A DNA stretch of 57,070 nucleotides from Prevotella sp. Lineage in GTDB: Bacteria; Bacteroidota; Bacteroidia; Bacteroidales; Bacteroidaceae. Location: positions 1 to 57,070 of the forward strand of contig JAFTAR010000150.1 of the NCBI GenBank assembly GCA_017455495.1. The letters run 5' to 3'. Below, in pieces: positions 42,912 to 51,361 of the stretch (the stretch's first letter is position 1; every line of letters begins with the position of its first letter). The notes beneath the pieces are model-generated. The model did not search any database. It saw only the letters and a list, made by a program, of their open reading frames with translations, and was not told the DNA's origin. A program made the position numbers and the translations under genes.

Positions 42912-44501
42912 ATGTCAATGAAAAGAAAGTTGCTATTAATGCTCACACTCAGCAGCATGCTGACAGTGCATGCCCAGCAGTCGGCTCCTGTTTTCCTCAC
43001 TGCAGGGCAGTCGAACGCCGACGGGCGAGTATACAACACCGAATTGCCCAGCTACCTGCAAGACGGTTATCAGTTCCTGCACTACGCAAACGTGACATCG
43101 TCGTGCGATGGAACATTCGGCAGCAGGACTTTTGAGCCCGGTGGGCGCTGGAGCTTCTGCGATGTCACCAACTATTGTCTGGAGCAGGCTTTACAGCGCG
43201 ACTTCTACTCAGTGAAGTGCACGTATGGAGGTACGGCCATAGCCCCCAACGTAACAGCAGCCAAGCTGCCGGTATGGTATGCCGAGACCAGCTGGATCAG
43301 TACTCACAACGCCTACCGGGGCGAGGACATCACCATTGAGGAATACAAGAATAACAACTCGCTGACAAAGAGCCTTACCGAAGGACTGCGCGACCTGGCA
43401 AACGTGACGCTGAAAAACCTGGAAGAGGGCTACGACGTGAAGGCTATAATGTGGCATCAGGGGGAAAGCGACCGCAACGCCGCAAACGACTATTATGAGA
43501 ATTTCAAGACTATGATAGCCTATATGCGGCAGGCTATATACGAAGTGACAGGCGACGAGAAGGACTTGAGCCTGCCATTCATCTTCGGCACCATATCGCA
43601 CGGCAGCACACAGTATAATGCCACGGTGGAGAAAGCCCAGCTACAGGTGGCCAGGGATGTTCCCGGAGTATACTATATTGACATGAGCGATGCCGGGCTG
43701 CGCTCGGACAACCTGCACTTTGACGGCCCCTGGACTGAGTATCTGGGCAGGAAGATGTTCAACAAGTTGGTGGAGCTGCAACTGGTAGACGGCGAAATGG
43801 TGGATGCACCAAAGCCGCAAACAAACCAGGACACTGACATAGAGGTGGAGGCAGAGCGCTCGTGGGACTTCACCACGCCATGGAGCCAGGAGTCGCTGAG
43901 CCAGATAGAGGCCGACGACAAATGGGCGGCTCTGAGCCAGTGGGGCTATCGCTACAGCGGCTCATGGAGCACCCCTACTGAACTGCAGACATCAACAGGC
44001 TACAAGTTTCCTGAGACCGAAGGCCTCTTCTTCAAGGCCAATGCCAACAGAGCCACCATTAACCCAGGCAAGAACATCGGGCTCTATTCAAACGGCATAT
44101 ACCTCATAGTGCCCAAGGTGAAGCCCGGACAGTATATCATGATAGAATCGGTCACGGCAAAAGCCTCTGCCGAGCGGGGTGTTACCTACGACACCATGTA
44201 TGAACAATACCTGGACTGCATTCAGGGCGGAACAGCTTCCTACCAACGGCAGAAAAACGTGTGGTGGTACCGCGACACCTTCACCGAACCACAGGACATG
44301 CACTTCTGCATAGTGGGCGGAGGTGTGTTCATCTACAAGGTAACGGTGAGCGATGCCTCGCCAATTGCCACCAACGGCATCAGCACACAGCCCATTGTAA
44401 GCAACAATGCCTCCTGCTATACCCTTGCGGGACTCCCCGTAGAAAGTCCCGCCAGTTCCGGCTTTTACATCAGTCATGGCAGGAAGATTATAGTAAGGTA
44501 A
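42912..44501 (+). CDS. secreted SGNH-type (sialate O-acetylesterase-like) carbohydrate esterase
   Basis: 529 residues with signal peptide (ending TVHAQ). The SASA/DUF303 SGNH fold is marked by block I VFLTAGQSNADGR with nucleophile Ser, the Gly of YGGTAIAP, block III MWHQGESDRNAA and the late Asp-His pair in LRSDNLHFDG. These enzymes remove acetyl groups from sugars, including xylan and pectin; substrate not proven. Residues about 300-490 form a second beta-domain (WDFTTPWSQESLSQIE, FFKANANRATINPGK) like a carbohydrate-binding region. The end, SCYTLAGLPVESPASSGFY plus ISHGRKIIVR, is the shared C-terminal tag. First gene of a two-gene operon. The upstream GTG at 42894 is too close to the -7 box. 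Confidence 0.85.
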   Translation: MSMKRKLLLMLTLSSMLTVHAQQSAPVFLTAGQSNADGRVYNTELPSYLQDGYQFLHYANVTSSCDGTFGSRTFEPGGRWSFCDVTNYCLEQALQRDFYSVKCTYGGTAIAPNVTAAKLPVWYAETSWISTHNAYRGEDITIEEYKNNNSLTKSLTEGLRDLANVTLKNLEEGYDVKAIMWHQGESDRNAANDYYENFKTMIAYMRQAIYEVTGDEKDLSLPFIFGTISHGSTQYNATVEKAQLQVARDVPGVYYIDMSDAGLRSDNLHFDGPWTEYLGRKMFNKLVELQLVDGEMVDAPKPQTNQDTDIEVEAERSWDFTTPWSQESLSQIEADDKWAALSQWGYRYSGSWSTPTELQTSTGYKFPETEGLFFKANANRATINPGKNIGLYSNGIYLIVPKVKPGQYIMIESVTAKASAERGVTYDTMYEQYLDCIQGGTASYQRQKNVWWYRDTFTEPQDMHFCIVGGGVFIYKVTVSDASPIATNGISTQPIVSNNASCYTLAGLPVESPASSGFYISHGRKIIVR

Positions 44502-44505
44502 CACA

Positions 44506-45465
44506 ATGAAACATCTGCTCCTACTTCTATCTCTCTACAGCACCATGCTCTGCGCACAACCGCTGAGTATTGCCCGTTTCTGGGGCAACAGGCATGCAGC
44601 CGTGAGCTACACCTTCGACGACGGGCTACAGGACCAGTACACACTTGCCTTCCAGGAGCTAAGGCACCGCGGGCTTAAGGCAACCTTTGCCATCATTGGC
44701 TCAAAAGTTGGCGGCGTGATGCACAGCAGTCAGGACCAGGCTATGGGAATAAGCGGTACACCCTGCATGACTTGGGACATGCTACGCGAAATGGCTGCCG
44801 ACGGACAGGAAATAAGCAGCCACGGGTGGGAGCACAAGAAAGTGACACGGCTCACAAGAGAGCAACTGCGCTATGAGGTACAGCACAACGACAGCATAAT
44901 CTATGAGCAAACCGGCTGCTTTCCACGCACATACTTTTTCCCAGGCAACAGCCGCGACTCTGCTACGCTGGCCTTCTGCGGCCAAGACCGAGTTGGGTGT
45001 CGCACCTTCCAGATTGCCATTGGTGCCAGACGCGACTCAACATGGCTTAACAGCTGGGTTGACACCCTCATACAGCAGGGACAGTGGGGAGTAGGCATGA
45101 CTCACGGCATAGCCATGGGATACGACCATTTTGCCGACCCACAGACATTATGGAGCCACTTGGACTATGTCTGCACACGGCAAGACCTCGTCTGGGTGGC
45201 CACTTTCCACGATGCAGCAGCCTACATCAAGGAGCGCGACAACACACAGTTGAACGTGAAGCAAACCAGACATGGCTTTGAGATAAAGCCGAGTTGCAGC
45301 CTCAGCCCTGACATATTCTGCCAACCACTGACACTATTGCTTGACGGATTAGATGTAAGCACAGCAAGGCAGGGACGAAAGCCACTGGAAATCTACAATA
45401 ACAACGGGCACACAATGCTTGACTTTGACCCTCATGGCGGCAAGATTATCCTGAAGAACAGATAG
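44506..45465 (+). CDS. secreted polysaccharide deacetylase (NodB/CE4-like)
   Basis: 319 residues with a short signal peptide (to MLCAQ). NodB motif 1 is SYTFDDGLQDQY with Asp38-Asp39, and motif 2 is SSHGWEHK with His106 and His110, the metal ligands. RTYFFPGNSRDSATL supplies the motif 3 position, and GVGMTHGI the late His. It hydrolyses N- or O-acetyl groups from glycans. Only 4 bp separate it from the SGNH esterase, so both are translated from one mRNA and probably deacetylate the same or related polymer. A C-terminal beta-tail (about 250-319) follows. It ends 2 bp from the convergent next gene with no terminator between. Confidence 0.88.
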   Translation: MKHLLLLLSLYSTMLCAQPLSIARFWGNRHAAVSYTFDDGLQDQYTLAFQELRHRGLKATFAIIGSKVGGVMHSSQDQAMGISGTPCMTWDMLREMAADGQEISSHGWEHKKVTRLTREQLRYEVQHNDSIIYEQTGCFPRTYFFPGNSRDSATLAFCGQDRVGCRTFQIAIGARRDSTWLNSWVDTLIQQGQWGVGMTHGIAMGYDHFADPQTLWSHLDYVCTRQDLVWVATFHDAAAYIKERDNTQLNVKQTRHGFEIKPSCSLSPDIFCQPLTLLLDGLDVSTARQGRKPLEIYNNNGHTMLDFDPHGGKIILKNR

Positions 45466-45467
45466 CG

Positions 45468-46259
45468 TCACAAGGAAAATTTCTCCGTCATGTACTTCCA
45501 GTAGCGGCGGGGCATGTCGCTCAGCTGCTTTCTGGGGTTCATGCGCTCGCGGATGCATATAGCCTTGAAGTAGGTGCGCCAGAGGTTCTGGAACAGTTGG
45601 TCGTTGTCGCTTAGAATGTCGGTGTTCAGCTTACCGTTGGACAAATCGAAGGGCACGGCGGATTCGTCCTCGAAAGTGATGCGTATGACACGGTCGCCGG
45701 GAGTGAAATAATAGCCATAGTGGCGATGAGCATCGTAGATGAGCCAGGGCTGGTCGCCAAAGCGGTCCTCGAAGTGGTCAATGATGAGTGGCAGCACGTC
45801 GTGGTCGGGCGATACAACCCCAAGGTAAGTCCCGTCCTTCGCCTTCTGGAAACGCAGGAACTGCTTCATGCGCTGCGACTCATGGAGCACGCGGCGACAG
45901 GTGTTGCGCACTGCCAGCACGTCTGCATCAGAGGCGTTGCTCTCAATGCCGGGTGCACCTTTGGGTTGTTGGAATACCTTACAAATATAGTTAAACAGCG
46001 GCTGGTTGAGTGCCTGTTCCTCCGACATCCAACTGAGCGTGATGATACGCAGGCCGCCGGCAGACAGGTTCTTCTCCAAACCTTTCCACACCCGCTCTGC
46101 CTTCTCGCTGTCTGTCACCACCTGGTGGGGCTCGTCGGCAAACAGCGGCATTTGCTCTCCCTTGGCAAGCAGCCTCACAGAGGGCTGGTGAAGTGCGAAG
46201 CTGTCAAAAACGGCTGAGAGCAGGCCGTCAAGGGTGTTGTCAAAGATGTATATATGCAT
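45468..46259 (-). CDS. TIGR03915-type putative DNA-metabolism protein
   Basis: 263 residues, cytoplasmic. The sequence has the family look of the TIGR03915 group (probable DNA metabolism, linked to the radical-SAM protein TIGR03916 and in some bacteria fused to a uracil-DNA-glycosylase domain): MHIYIFDNTLDGLLSAVFDSF at the start, QRMKQFLRFQKAKDGTYLGVVSPDHDVLPLI, and the ending NPRKQLSDMPRRYWKYMTEK. The start at 46259 gives the family N-terminus; a longer frame upstream would overlap the radical-SAM gene's end. It lies 34 bp downstream of that partner gene. Biochemical role is not known; probably DNA repair or modification. Confidence 0.85.
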   Translation of the reverse strand: MHIYIFDNTLDGLLSAVFDSFALHQPSVRLLAKGEQMPLFADEPHQVVTDSEKAERVWKGLEKNLSAGGLRIITLSWMSEEQALNQPLFNYICKVFQQPKGAPGIESNASDADVLAVRNTCRRVLHESQRMKQFLRFQKAKDGTYLGVVSPDHDVLPLIIDHFEDRFGDQPWLIYDAHRHYGYYFTPGDRVIRITFEDESAVPFDLSNGKLNTDILSDNDQLFQNLWRTYFKAICIRERMNPRKQLSDMPRRYWKYMTEKFSL

Positions 46260-46293
46260 GTTTCCTATTCTCGCAGGAAAACTGCGAGACACA

Positions 46294-47586
46294 CTACTGA
46301 TCCTTAAAGTCAAGAGATAGCTGCAGTTCTTCTGCGGCCCGTTTCTGTTGTGCTTTTGAGAGAAGGAGGGGGCGCAGGCGTTCAGGGTGCAGTTCGTTGA
46401 TGCCGACGATAGGCTGCGAGAAGGAGGAGGTGAGTTCGCCGCAGGTGATGAAGTACTTCGCCTTCTTCATCACCACGCCCATCTTCTTAAGGTGGTAGCT
46501 GGTGATGCGGTTGAAGCGGCGCGAGTTCACAATGAGCACGGCGCTCTTCACGCCTATGCCCGGCACGCGGAGAATATGCTCGTAGGCCGCCGTGTTGATA
46601 TCTACGGGGAAGAACTCCGGATGGCGCAGCGCCCACGCCAGCTTGGGGTCTACCTCCAAGTCCAGCTGTGTATGGGCATCGTCCACAATCTCGTCAACGT
46701 TGAAGTGGTAGAAGCGCATCAGCCAGTCAGCCTGGTAGAGGCGATTCTCGCGCACTAATGGCGGTTGTTTCAGCACGGGCAGCCGCGGGTCGTAGGTGTT
46801 AACGCTGACGTAACCCGAATAATACACGCGCCTCATGGTGGGCTGCTGGTACATGGCAGAGGACATCTGCAGTATGTCGCGGTCGGTCTCCTTCGTGGCA
46901 CCCACAATCATCTGCGTAGACTGTCCGGCAGGCACGAAGCGCGGCGCATGGCGGTACTTCTTGCGGTCCTCCTTATTCTCCAATACGCCCTGCTGAATCT
47001 GCGCCATAGGCAGGAATACGCTCTTGTGGTCTTTCTCTGGAGCCAGCAACTTCAGCGACTCTTCGCGGGGAATCTCAATGTTCACGCTCATGCGGTCGGC
47101 CCAGCGCCCAGCCTCTTGCAGCAACTCTTGCGAGGCTCCGGGGATGGTCTTCAGGTGGATGTAGCCGTTGAAGCGGTGCACCGTCCTGAGGTCGCGTACA
47201 ATGGCAACGAGCCGTTCCATGGTATAGTCGGGCGTGCGCACCACACCACTTGACAAGAAAAGTCCTTCGATGTAGTTGCGGCGATAGAACTCCATCGTGA
47301 TCTCCTCCAGTTCCGATACACTGAGCGTTGCACGGGGAATGTCGTTGGAGCGGCGGTTGATGCAATAGGCGCAGTCGTAGCGGCAGTAGTTGGTAAGCAT
47401 CACCTTCAGCAGCGAGATGCAGCGGCCGTCGTCGGCAAACGAGTGGCAGATGCCTACGCCGCCCACGGTGTTGCCCACCATGCCCTCCTTGCCTTTGCGC
47501 ACGGTGCCGCTCGACGAGCACGACACGTCGTACTTCGCCGACTCTGCCAGTATCCGCAGCCGTTCCATCGTCTTCTCCGTCAGCAT
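46294..47586 (-). CDS. radical SAM DNA modification/repair protein (TIGR03916-type)
   Basis: 430 residues. The [4Fe-4S] SAM-binding motif is C-x3-C-x2-C in TNYCRYDCAYCINRR near residue 75. The barrel is followed by a helix-hairpin-helix DNA-binding motif LRVPGIGVKSAVLIVNSRR near 345, and the N-terminus has the conserved LAESAKYDVSCSSSGT. This combination defines the radical-SAM proteins linked to uracil-DNA glycosylase families. Activity unproven. The start at 47586 gives MLTEKTMERLRILAES and is only 5 nt from the TAATTTTG -7 box, so the mRNA is probably leaderless. A longer frame upstream would read through the promoter. Confidence 0.93.
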   Translation of the reverse strand: MLTEKTMERLRILAESAKYDVSCSSSGTVRKGKEGMVGNTVGGVGICHSFADDGRCISLLKVMLTNYCRYDCAYCINRRSNDIPRATLSVSELEEITMEFYRRNYIEGLFLSSGVVRTPDYTMERLVAIVRDLRTVHRFNGYIHLKTIPGASQELLQEAGRWADRMSVNIEIPREESLKLLAPEKDHKSVFLPMAQIQQGVLENKEDRKKYRHAPRFVPAGQSTQMIVGATKETDRDILQMSSAMYQQPTMRRVYYSGYVSVNTYDPRLPVLKQPPLVRENRLYQADWLMRFYHFNVDEIVDDAHTQLDLEVDPKLAWALRHPEFFPVDINTAAYEHILRVPGIGVKSAVLIVNSRRFNRITSYHLKKMGVVMKKAKYFITCGELTSSFSQPIVGINELHPERLRPLLLSKAQQKRAAEELQLSLDFKDQ

Positions 47587-47591
47587 GGGTG

Positions 47592-47599
47592 CAAAATTA
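47592..47599 (-). promoter_or_regulatory. -7 box almost touching the radical-SAM start
   Basis: TAATTTTG is followed by CACCC and then ATG. With transcription starting about 5 nt after the box, the transcript would have little or no leader. Confidence 0.6.
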
Positions 47600-47663
47600 A
47601 GAAAAAAAAATGGAAAACAATAACATTTTATCGGTTTTGTTTGGACGAAAGGAAAGAAATGCC

Positions 47664-47671
47664 TACCTTTG
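47664..47671 (+). promoter_or_regulatory. -7 box almost touching the nitroreductase start
   Basis: TACCTTTG is followed by CTGA and then ATG at 47676. This is the mirror image of the radical-SAM promoter 70 bp away. Confidence 0.6.
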
Positions 47672-47675
47672 CTGA

Positions 47676-48395
47676 ATGACAATACTTGAAGCCATCAATG
47701 CCCGGCACAGCGTGAGGGCATACAAAGATGAGCCTTTGACCGATGAAGTGGTCAAGGCATTGGAAGAGAAAATTACAGAGCTGAACCGTGACGGGCATCT
47801 GCACATGCAACTCATCCTGAACGAGCCGAAGGCTTTTCAGGGTATCCTTGCCAAATACGGTAAGTTCCGTGGAGTCAAAAACTACATTGTTGTAGCCGGA
47901 AGAAAAGCTGACGACCTGGACGAGCGTGCAGGCTACTATGGCGAGCACCTGGTACTGCTGGCACAGGCACTGGGTCTGAACACCTGCTGGGTGGGACTCA
48001 GCTATTCAAAGGTGCCCGGAACATATATTCTGGAAGAAGGAGAGACGATTGCCTGCTATATCGCCATCGGCTATGGCGAGACCCAAGGAGTGGCCCACAA
48101 GGTGAAGACTGCCGAACAGGTGAGCAGTGTCAGCGATGACACACCGTCATGGTTCAGGAAAGGAGTAGAAGCGGCGCTGCTTGCACCTACAGCCGTGAAC
48201 CAACAGAAGTTCTATTTCAATTATGTTCCTGAAGTGTCAAAGAATGGCGGGCATGCAGACTCCACTGGCGATAGCCGTCCGCTGGTGCAAGCCAGAAAGG
48301 GTTTCTCCCTGATAGGCTATACCAAGATGGACTTAGGCATTGCCAAGTGTCATTTTGAGATTGGCGCAGGAAAAGACAATTTTGAGTGGGCATAG
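47676..48395 (+). CDS. nitroreductase-family flavoprotein
   Basis: 239 residues, cytoplasmic. The FMN-binding start ILEAINARHSVRAYKDEPLT is the nitroreductase signature. A middle segment YYGEHLVLLAQALGLNTCWVGLSY and the C-terminal half WFRKGVEAALLAPTAVNQQKF (second helix contacting FMN) complete the fold. Such enzymes reduce nitro compounds, quinones or flavins with NAD(P)H; the physiological substrate is unclear. Tandem halves (two LLAP/ARHS-type segments) suggest the larger TM1586-like subgroup. The ATG at 47676 is the only start compatible with the promoter 5 nt upstream. Confidence 0.85.
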   Translation: MTILEAINARHSVRAYKDEPLTDEVVKALEEKITELNRDGHLHMQLILNEPKAFQGILAKYGKFRGVKNYIVVAGRKADDLDERAGYYGEHLVLLAQALGLNTCWVGLSYSKVPGTYILEEGETIACYIAIGYGETQGVAHKVKTAEQVSSVSDDTPSWFRKGVEAALLAPTAVNQQKFYFNYVPEVSKNGGHADSTGDSRPLVQARKGFSLIGYTKMDLGIAKCHFEIGAGKDNFEWA

Positions 48396-48407
48396 TGCCC
48401 GAAGAGC

Positions 48408-49343
48408 CTACCTCACCCTCAGCAGGTCGCCTACCTGTATGCGGTAGTCGGGCGATAAGCCGTTGAGTTTGTATAGCGACTTCAGGCGGATGCCGTACTT
48501 CTGGGCGATGGTGTACATAGACTCGCCAGCCTGTACGCGGTGGGGGTGGTTCTTAAACTCCTTCGGTGCCTTGGTCCTCTTTTTCTCCAGCCAAATCACC
48601 TCGCCCTCCTCCAACTGGTCGTTCTTGTTGCGCTCGTTGTAGCGGGCCAGCCGGCGGTAGGACACTCCAACCTCGCGGGCCAGTGTGCGGAAGGTGTCAC
48701 CGCGGCGGGCATAGAGGTAATAGTTCTTGTTGTACTTGAAAATGGCGTGCTGAGGCTGGCCGTCGGCATTGGCATCGCGAGCATGGTCCACTACGAAGTG
48801 GTCGTAGCTGCGTGCACGGTCGTACTGGCTCAGGTCGTAGCGGCGAATAATGTCTATGAGGCTCTGGGCGTAGGAGGGGCTGGTGGCATATCCTGCCGCC
48901 TTCAGACCGCGTGCCCAGCCCTCGTAGTCGGTTATGCGGAGCTGGAACAGGCTGCGGTAGCGCTGTCCGGGGGCAAGGAAACGCGAGTGGTCCTCGAAAC
49001 TCTCATAGGCCGTGTCGTAGGCACGGAAGCACTCGTTTGGGGCATCGTCGTCGCGGTGGATGGTTCGCCCCTGCCAGCCGTGGCACTTTATGCCAAAGTG
49101 GTTGTTGCCAATAGTGGCCAGAGTGCTCTGTCCGGCTGCCGACTCAAGGAGGCCCTGGGCCAGAGTGATGGAGGCCGGTATGTGCCAGCGGAGCATCTGC
49201 TCGATGGCTATGTCGCGGTACTGCTCTATGTAGGCTTGATACCTTTGATTTACAGCTTGGGAATAGAGATTGATATCCGCACATATTAATAATGTGCAGA
49301 CCAGCAGTATGCGCCTCAGTCTTCTATAGAACAAGGTTATCAT
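48408..49343 (-). CDS. secreted peptidoglycan glucosaminidase (GH73-like) with LysM
   Basis: 311 residues with an N-terminal signal or anchor (about 1-29). A glucosaminidase domain spans about 40-180: IPASITLAQGLLESAAGQSTLA contains the catalytic Glu, and NNHFGIKCHGWQGRTI and YESFEDHSRFL are conserved in GH73/FlgJ-type hydrolases. Two LysM-like units follow, at about 205-250 (YLYARRGDTFRTLAREVGVS) and 265-311 (HRVQAGESMYTIAQKYGIRL). Role: cell-wall remodelling. It ends 12 bp from the convergent nitroreductase gene. Confidence 0.9.
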   Translation of the reverse strand: MITLFYRRLRRILLVCTLLICADINLYSQAVNQRYQAYIEQYRDIAIEQMLRWHIPASITLAQGLLESAAGQSTLATIGNNHFGIKCHGWQGRTIHRDDDAPNECFRAYDTAYESFEDHSRFLAPGQRYRSLFQLRITDYEGWARGLKAAGYATSPSYAQSLIDIIRRYDLSQYDRARSYDHFVVDHARDANADGQPQHAIFKYNKNYYLYARRGDTFRTLAREVGVSYRRLARYNERNKNDQLEEGEVIWLEKKRTKAPKEFKNHPHRVQAGESMYTIAQKYGIRLKSLYKLNGLSPDYRIQVGDLLRVR

Positions 49344-49410
49344 ATCTATAAATAAATCTCAATTCTCAAAACTCAAATCTCAATTCTCAAAACTCAAATC
49401 TCAATTCCCA
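49344..49410 (+). repeat. CTCAAATCTCAATT-type repeats in the spacer
   Basis: About five units of CTCAATT/CTCAAAA fill most of the spacer between nadE and the LysM gene. They belong to the same repeat family as at 21747, 25470 and 36848. Confidence 0.8.
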
Positions 49411-49416
49411 AATCAC

Positions 49417-51351
49417 CTACAGCGCCTCGCACTCCTTGAGCCAAAGGGTGCTCACGGCATCGCTTGGCATGCGCCAGTCGCCTCGCGGAGAGAGACTAAC
49501 GCTGCCCACCTTCGGCCCGTCGGGCAGACACGAGCGTTTGAACTGCTGACTGAAGAAGCGGCGGCAGAAGGTCTGCAGCCATTTGCGTATCACGGCATCG
49601 TCGTATTTATTGGAGAAGGCGTGCTGTGCCAGCATGAATATCTTTGCGGGACGGAAGCCGAAGCGCAGCATGTAGTAGAGGAAGAAATCGTGAAGCTCGT
49701 AGGGGCCTACGAGGTCTTCCGTCTTCTGCTGTATGTTGCCGTCGGCATCGGCTGGAGTCAGCTCCGGAGATATTGGTGTGTCAACGATGTCAATTAGGGT
49801 GTCGCGCTGCGCGGCGAACACTGGCAGCTGGGCAATGTAGCGTATTAGGTACTGCACGAGTGTCTTAGGCACGCCGCCGTTCACACCGTACATTGACATG
49901 TGGTCGCCGTTGTAGGTGCACCACCCAAGGGCAAGCTCAGAGAGGTCGCCGGTGCCGATGACGAGCGCTCCCGTCTGGTTGGCCACGTCCATTAGTATCT
50001 GTGTGCGCTCGCGGGCCTGTGCATTCTCGTAGGTCACGTCGTGCTGCTGCATGTTGTGGCCAATGTCCTCGAAGTGCTGTGTTACGGCCTTGGCTATGCT
50101 TATCTCGCGCTGGGTTATGCCAAGCGACTCCATCAGCATGACGGCGTTCTGATGGGTGCGGTCGGTGGTGCCGAAGCCTGGCATGGTGATGCCTATGATG
50201 CCGCTGCGCGAGAGGCCTATGCGGTCGAAGGCCCTTACCACGACGAGCAGGGCCAGGGTTGAGTCAAGGCCTCCGCTGATGCCTATGACGGCCTTGTCGC
50301 AATGCGTGTGCTGCAGCCGCTTCACGAGGCCCATGGTCTGTATGTTGAGTATTTCCTCGCAGCGGTCTGTCATCTGCTCTGTGGAGGGAATGAAGGGGTG
50401 CGGCTCTACGGGGCGTATCAGCTCGAAGTCCCTTTGTTCCACGGGCTTGCAGTCAATGGTGGATGCCTTTGAGGCTGAAGAAGCCTCGCCTACGGCAGTG
50501 CGGAAGGTGGTGTTGTTCTGCCGCTCGGCTCTAAGCCTGTCCACGTCAATCTGCTGCATGCGCCACTGAGGCTCCATGGCGAAGCGTGCTGCCTGGCTGA
50601 GCAGCCGTCCGTTCTCGTAGATAAGGGCGTTGCCGCCATATACCACGTCCTGTGTCGACTCGCCGTAGCCACAGCTGCTGTACACGTATCCGCACATCAT
50701 GCGTGCGCTCTGCTGCGACAGCAGGTTAAGCAGGTAGTTGTGCTTGCCGGTAAGCTCGTCGGTGGCCGAGAGGTTGAAAATGATGTCGGCTCCGGCCATT
50801 GCCAGCTGGTTGCTGGGCGGCAGCGGTGCCCACACGTCCTCACAGATCTCTATGCCGAAGCCCACGCCGTCGCAGGTGCGGAACACCTGTGGGCGGCCTG
50901 TCACGTGGACAGGGCTGCCGGCAAAGTAGATGTCCTGCTCCTGAAGGTCGGTGGCAGAGGCAAACCACCTCTTCTCGTAGAACTCTCCGTAGTTTGGCAG
51001 GTATGTCTTTGGCACCAGACCGAGAATGATGCCGTGCTGAACGACTGCTGCGCAGTTATAGAGCAGAGAGCCTATTCTTACGGGTACTCCCACGATGGTG
51101 ATGATGTCGAGCTTGCGCGTGAAGTCGAGCAGCATGAGGATACCTTCCTCAGCTTTCTCCAGGAGCAGCTGCTGGTGGAACAGGTCCTGGCAGCTGTAGC
51201 CCGTCAGGGATAGTTCGGGGAACACGATGATTTCCACGCCTTTTCCCTCTGCCTGCGCTATGATGTTCTCTATCTGCAGAATGTTATACTCTACATCGGC
51301 CACCCTTACGCCGGGTATGGCGGCGGCCACTTTTACGAGTCCGTACTTCAT
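49417..51351 (-). CDS. nadE: glutamine-dependent NAD+ synthetase
   Basis: 644 residues, the length of two-domain NadE. The N-terminal nitrilase-type glutaminase has Glu in IVFPELSLTGYSC, Lys in LVPKTYLPNYGEFYEKRWF and Cys in GFGIEICEDVWAP. The C-terminal synthetase has the P-loop-like GISGGLDSTLALL and GTGDLSELALGWCTYNGDH. It converts nicotinic acid adenine dinucleotide to NAD+ using glutamine-derived ammonia. The start at 51351 gives MKYGLVKVAAAIPG and lies 10 bp after the stop of the Smr-family gene upstream, suggesting co-transcription. Confidence 0.97.
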   Translation of the reverse strand: MKYGLVKVAAAIPGVRVADVEYNILQIENIIAQAEGKGVEIIVFPELSLTGYSCQDLFHQQLLLEKAEEGILMLLDFTRKLDIITIVGVPVRIGSLLYNCAAVVQHGIILGLVPKTYLPNYGEFYEKRWFASATDLQEQDIYFAGSPVHVTGRPQVFRTCDGVGFGIEICEDVWAPLPPSNQLAMAGADIIFNLSATDELTGKHNYLLNLLSQQSARMMCGYVYSSCGYGESTQDVVYGGNALIYENGRLLSQAARFAMEPQWRMQQIDVDRLRAERQNNTTFRTAVGEASSASKASTIDCKPVEQRDFELIRPVEPHPFIPSTEQMTDRCEEILNIQTMGLVKRLQHTHCDKAVIGISGGLDSTLALLVVVRAFDRIGLSRSGIIGITMPGFGTTDRTHQNAVMLMESLGITQREISIAKAVTQHFEDIGHNMQQHDVTYENAQARERTQILMDVANQTGALVIGTGDLSELALGWCTYNGDHMSMYGVNGGVPKTLVQYLIRYIAQLPVFAAQRDTLIDIVDTPISPELTPADADGNIQQKTEDLVGPYELHDFFLYYMLRFGFRPAKIFMLAQHAFSNKYDDAVIRKWLQTFCRRFFSQQFKRSCLPDGPKVGSVSLSPRGDWRMPSDAVSTLWLKECEAL

Positions 51352-51361
51352 GGTAGTATTC

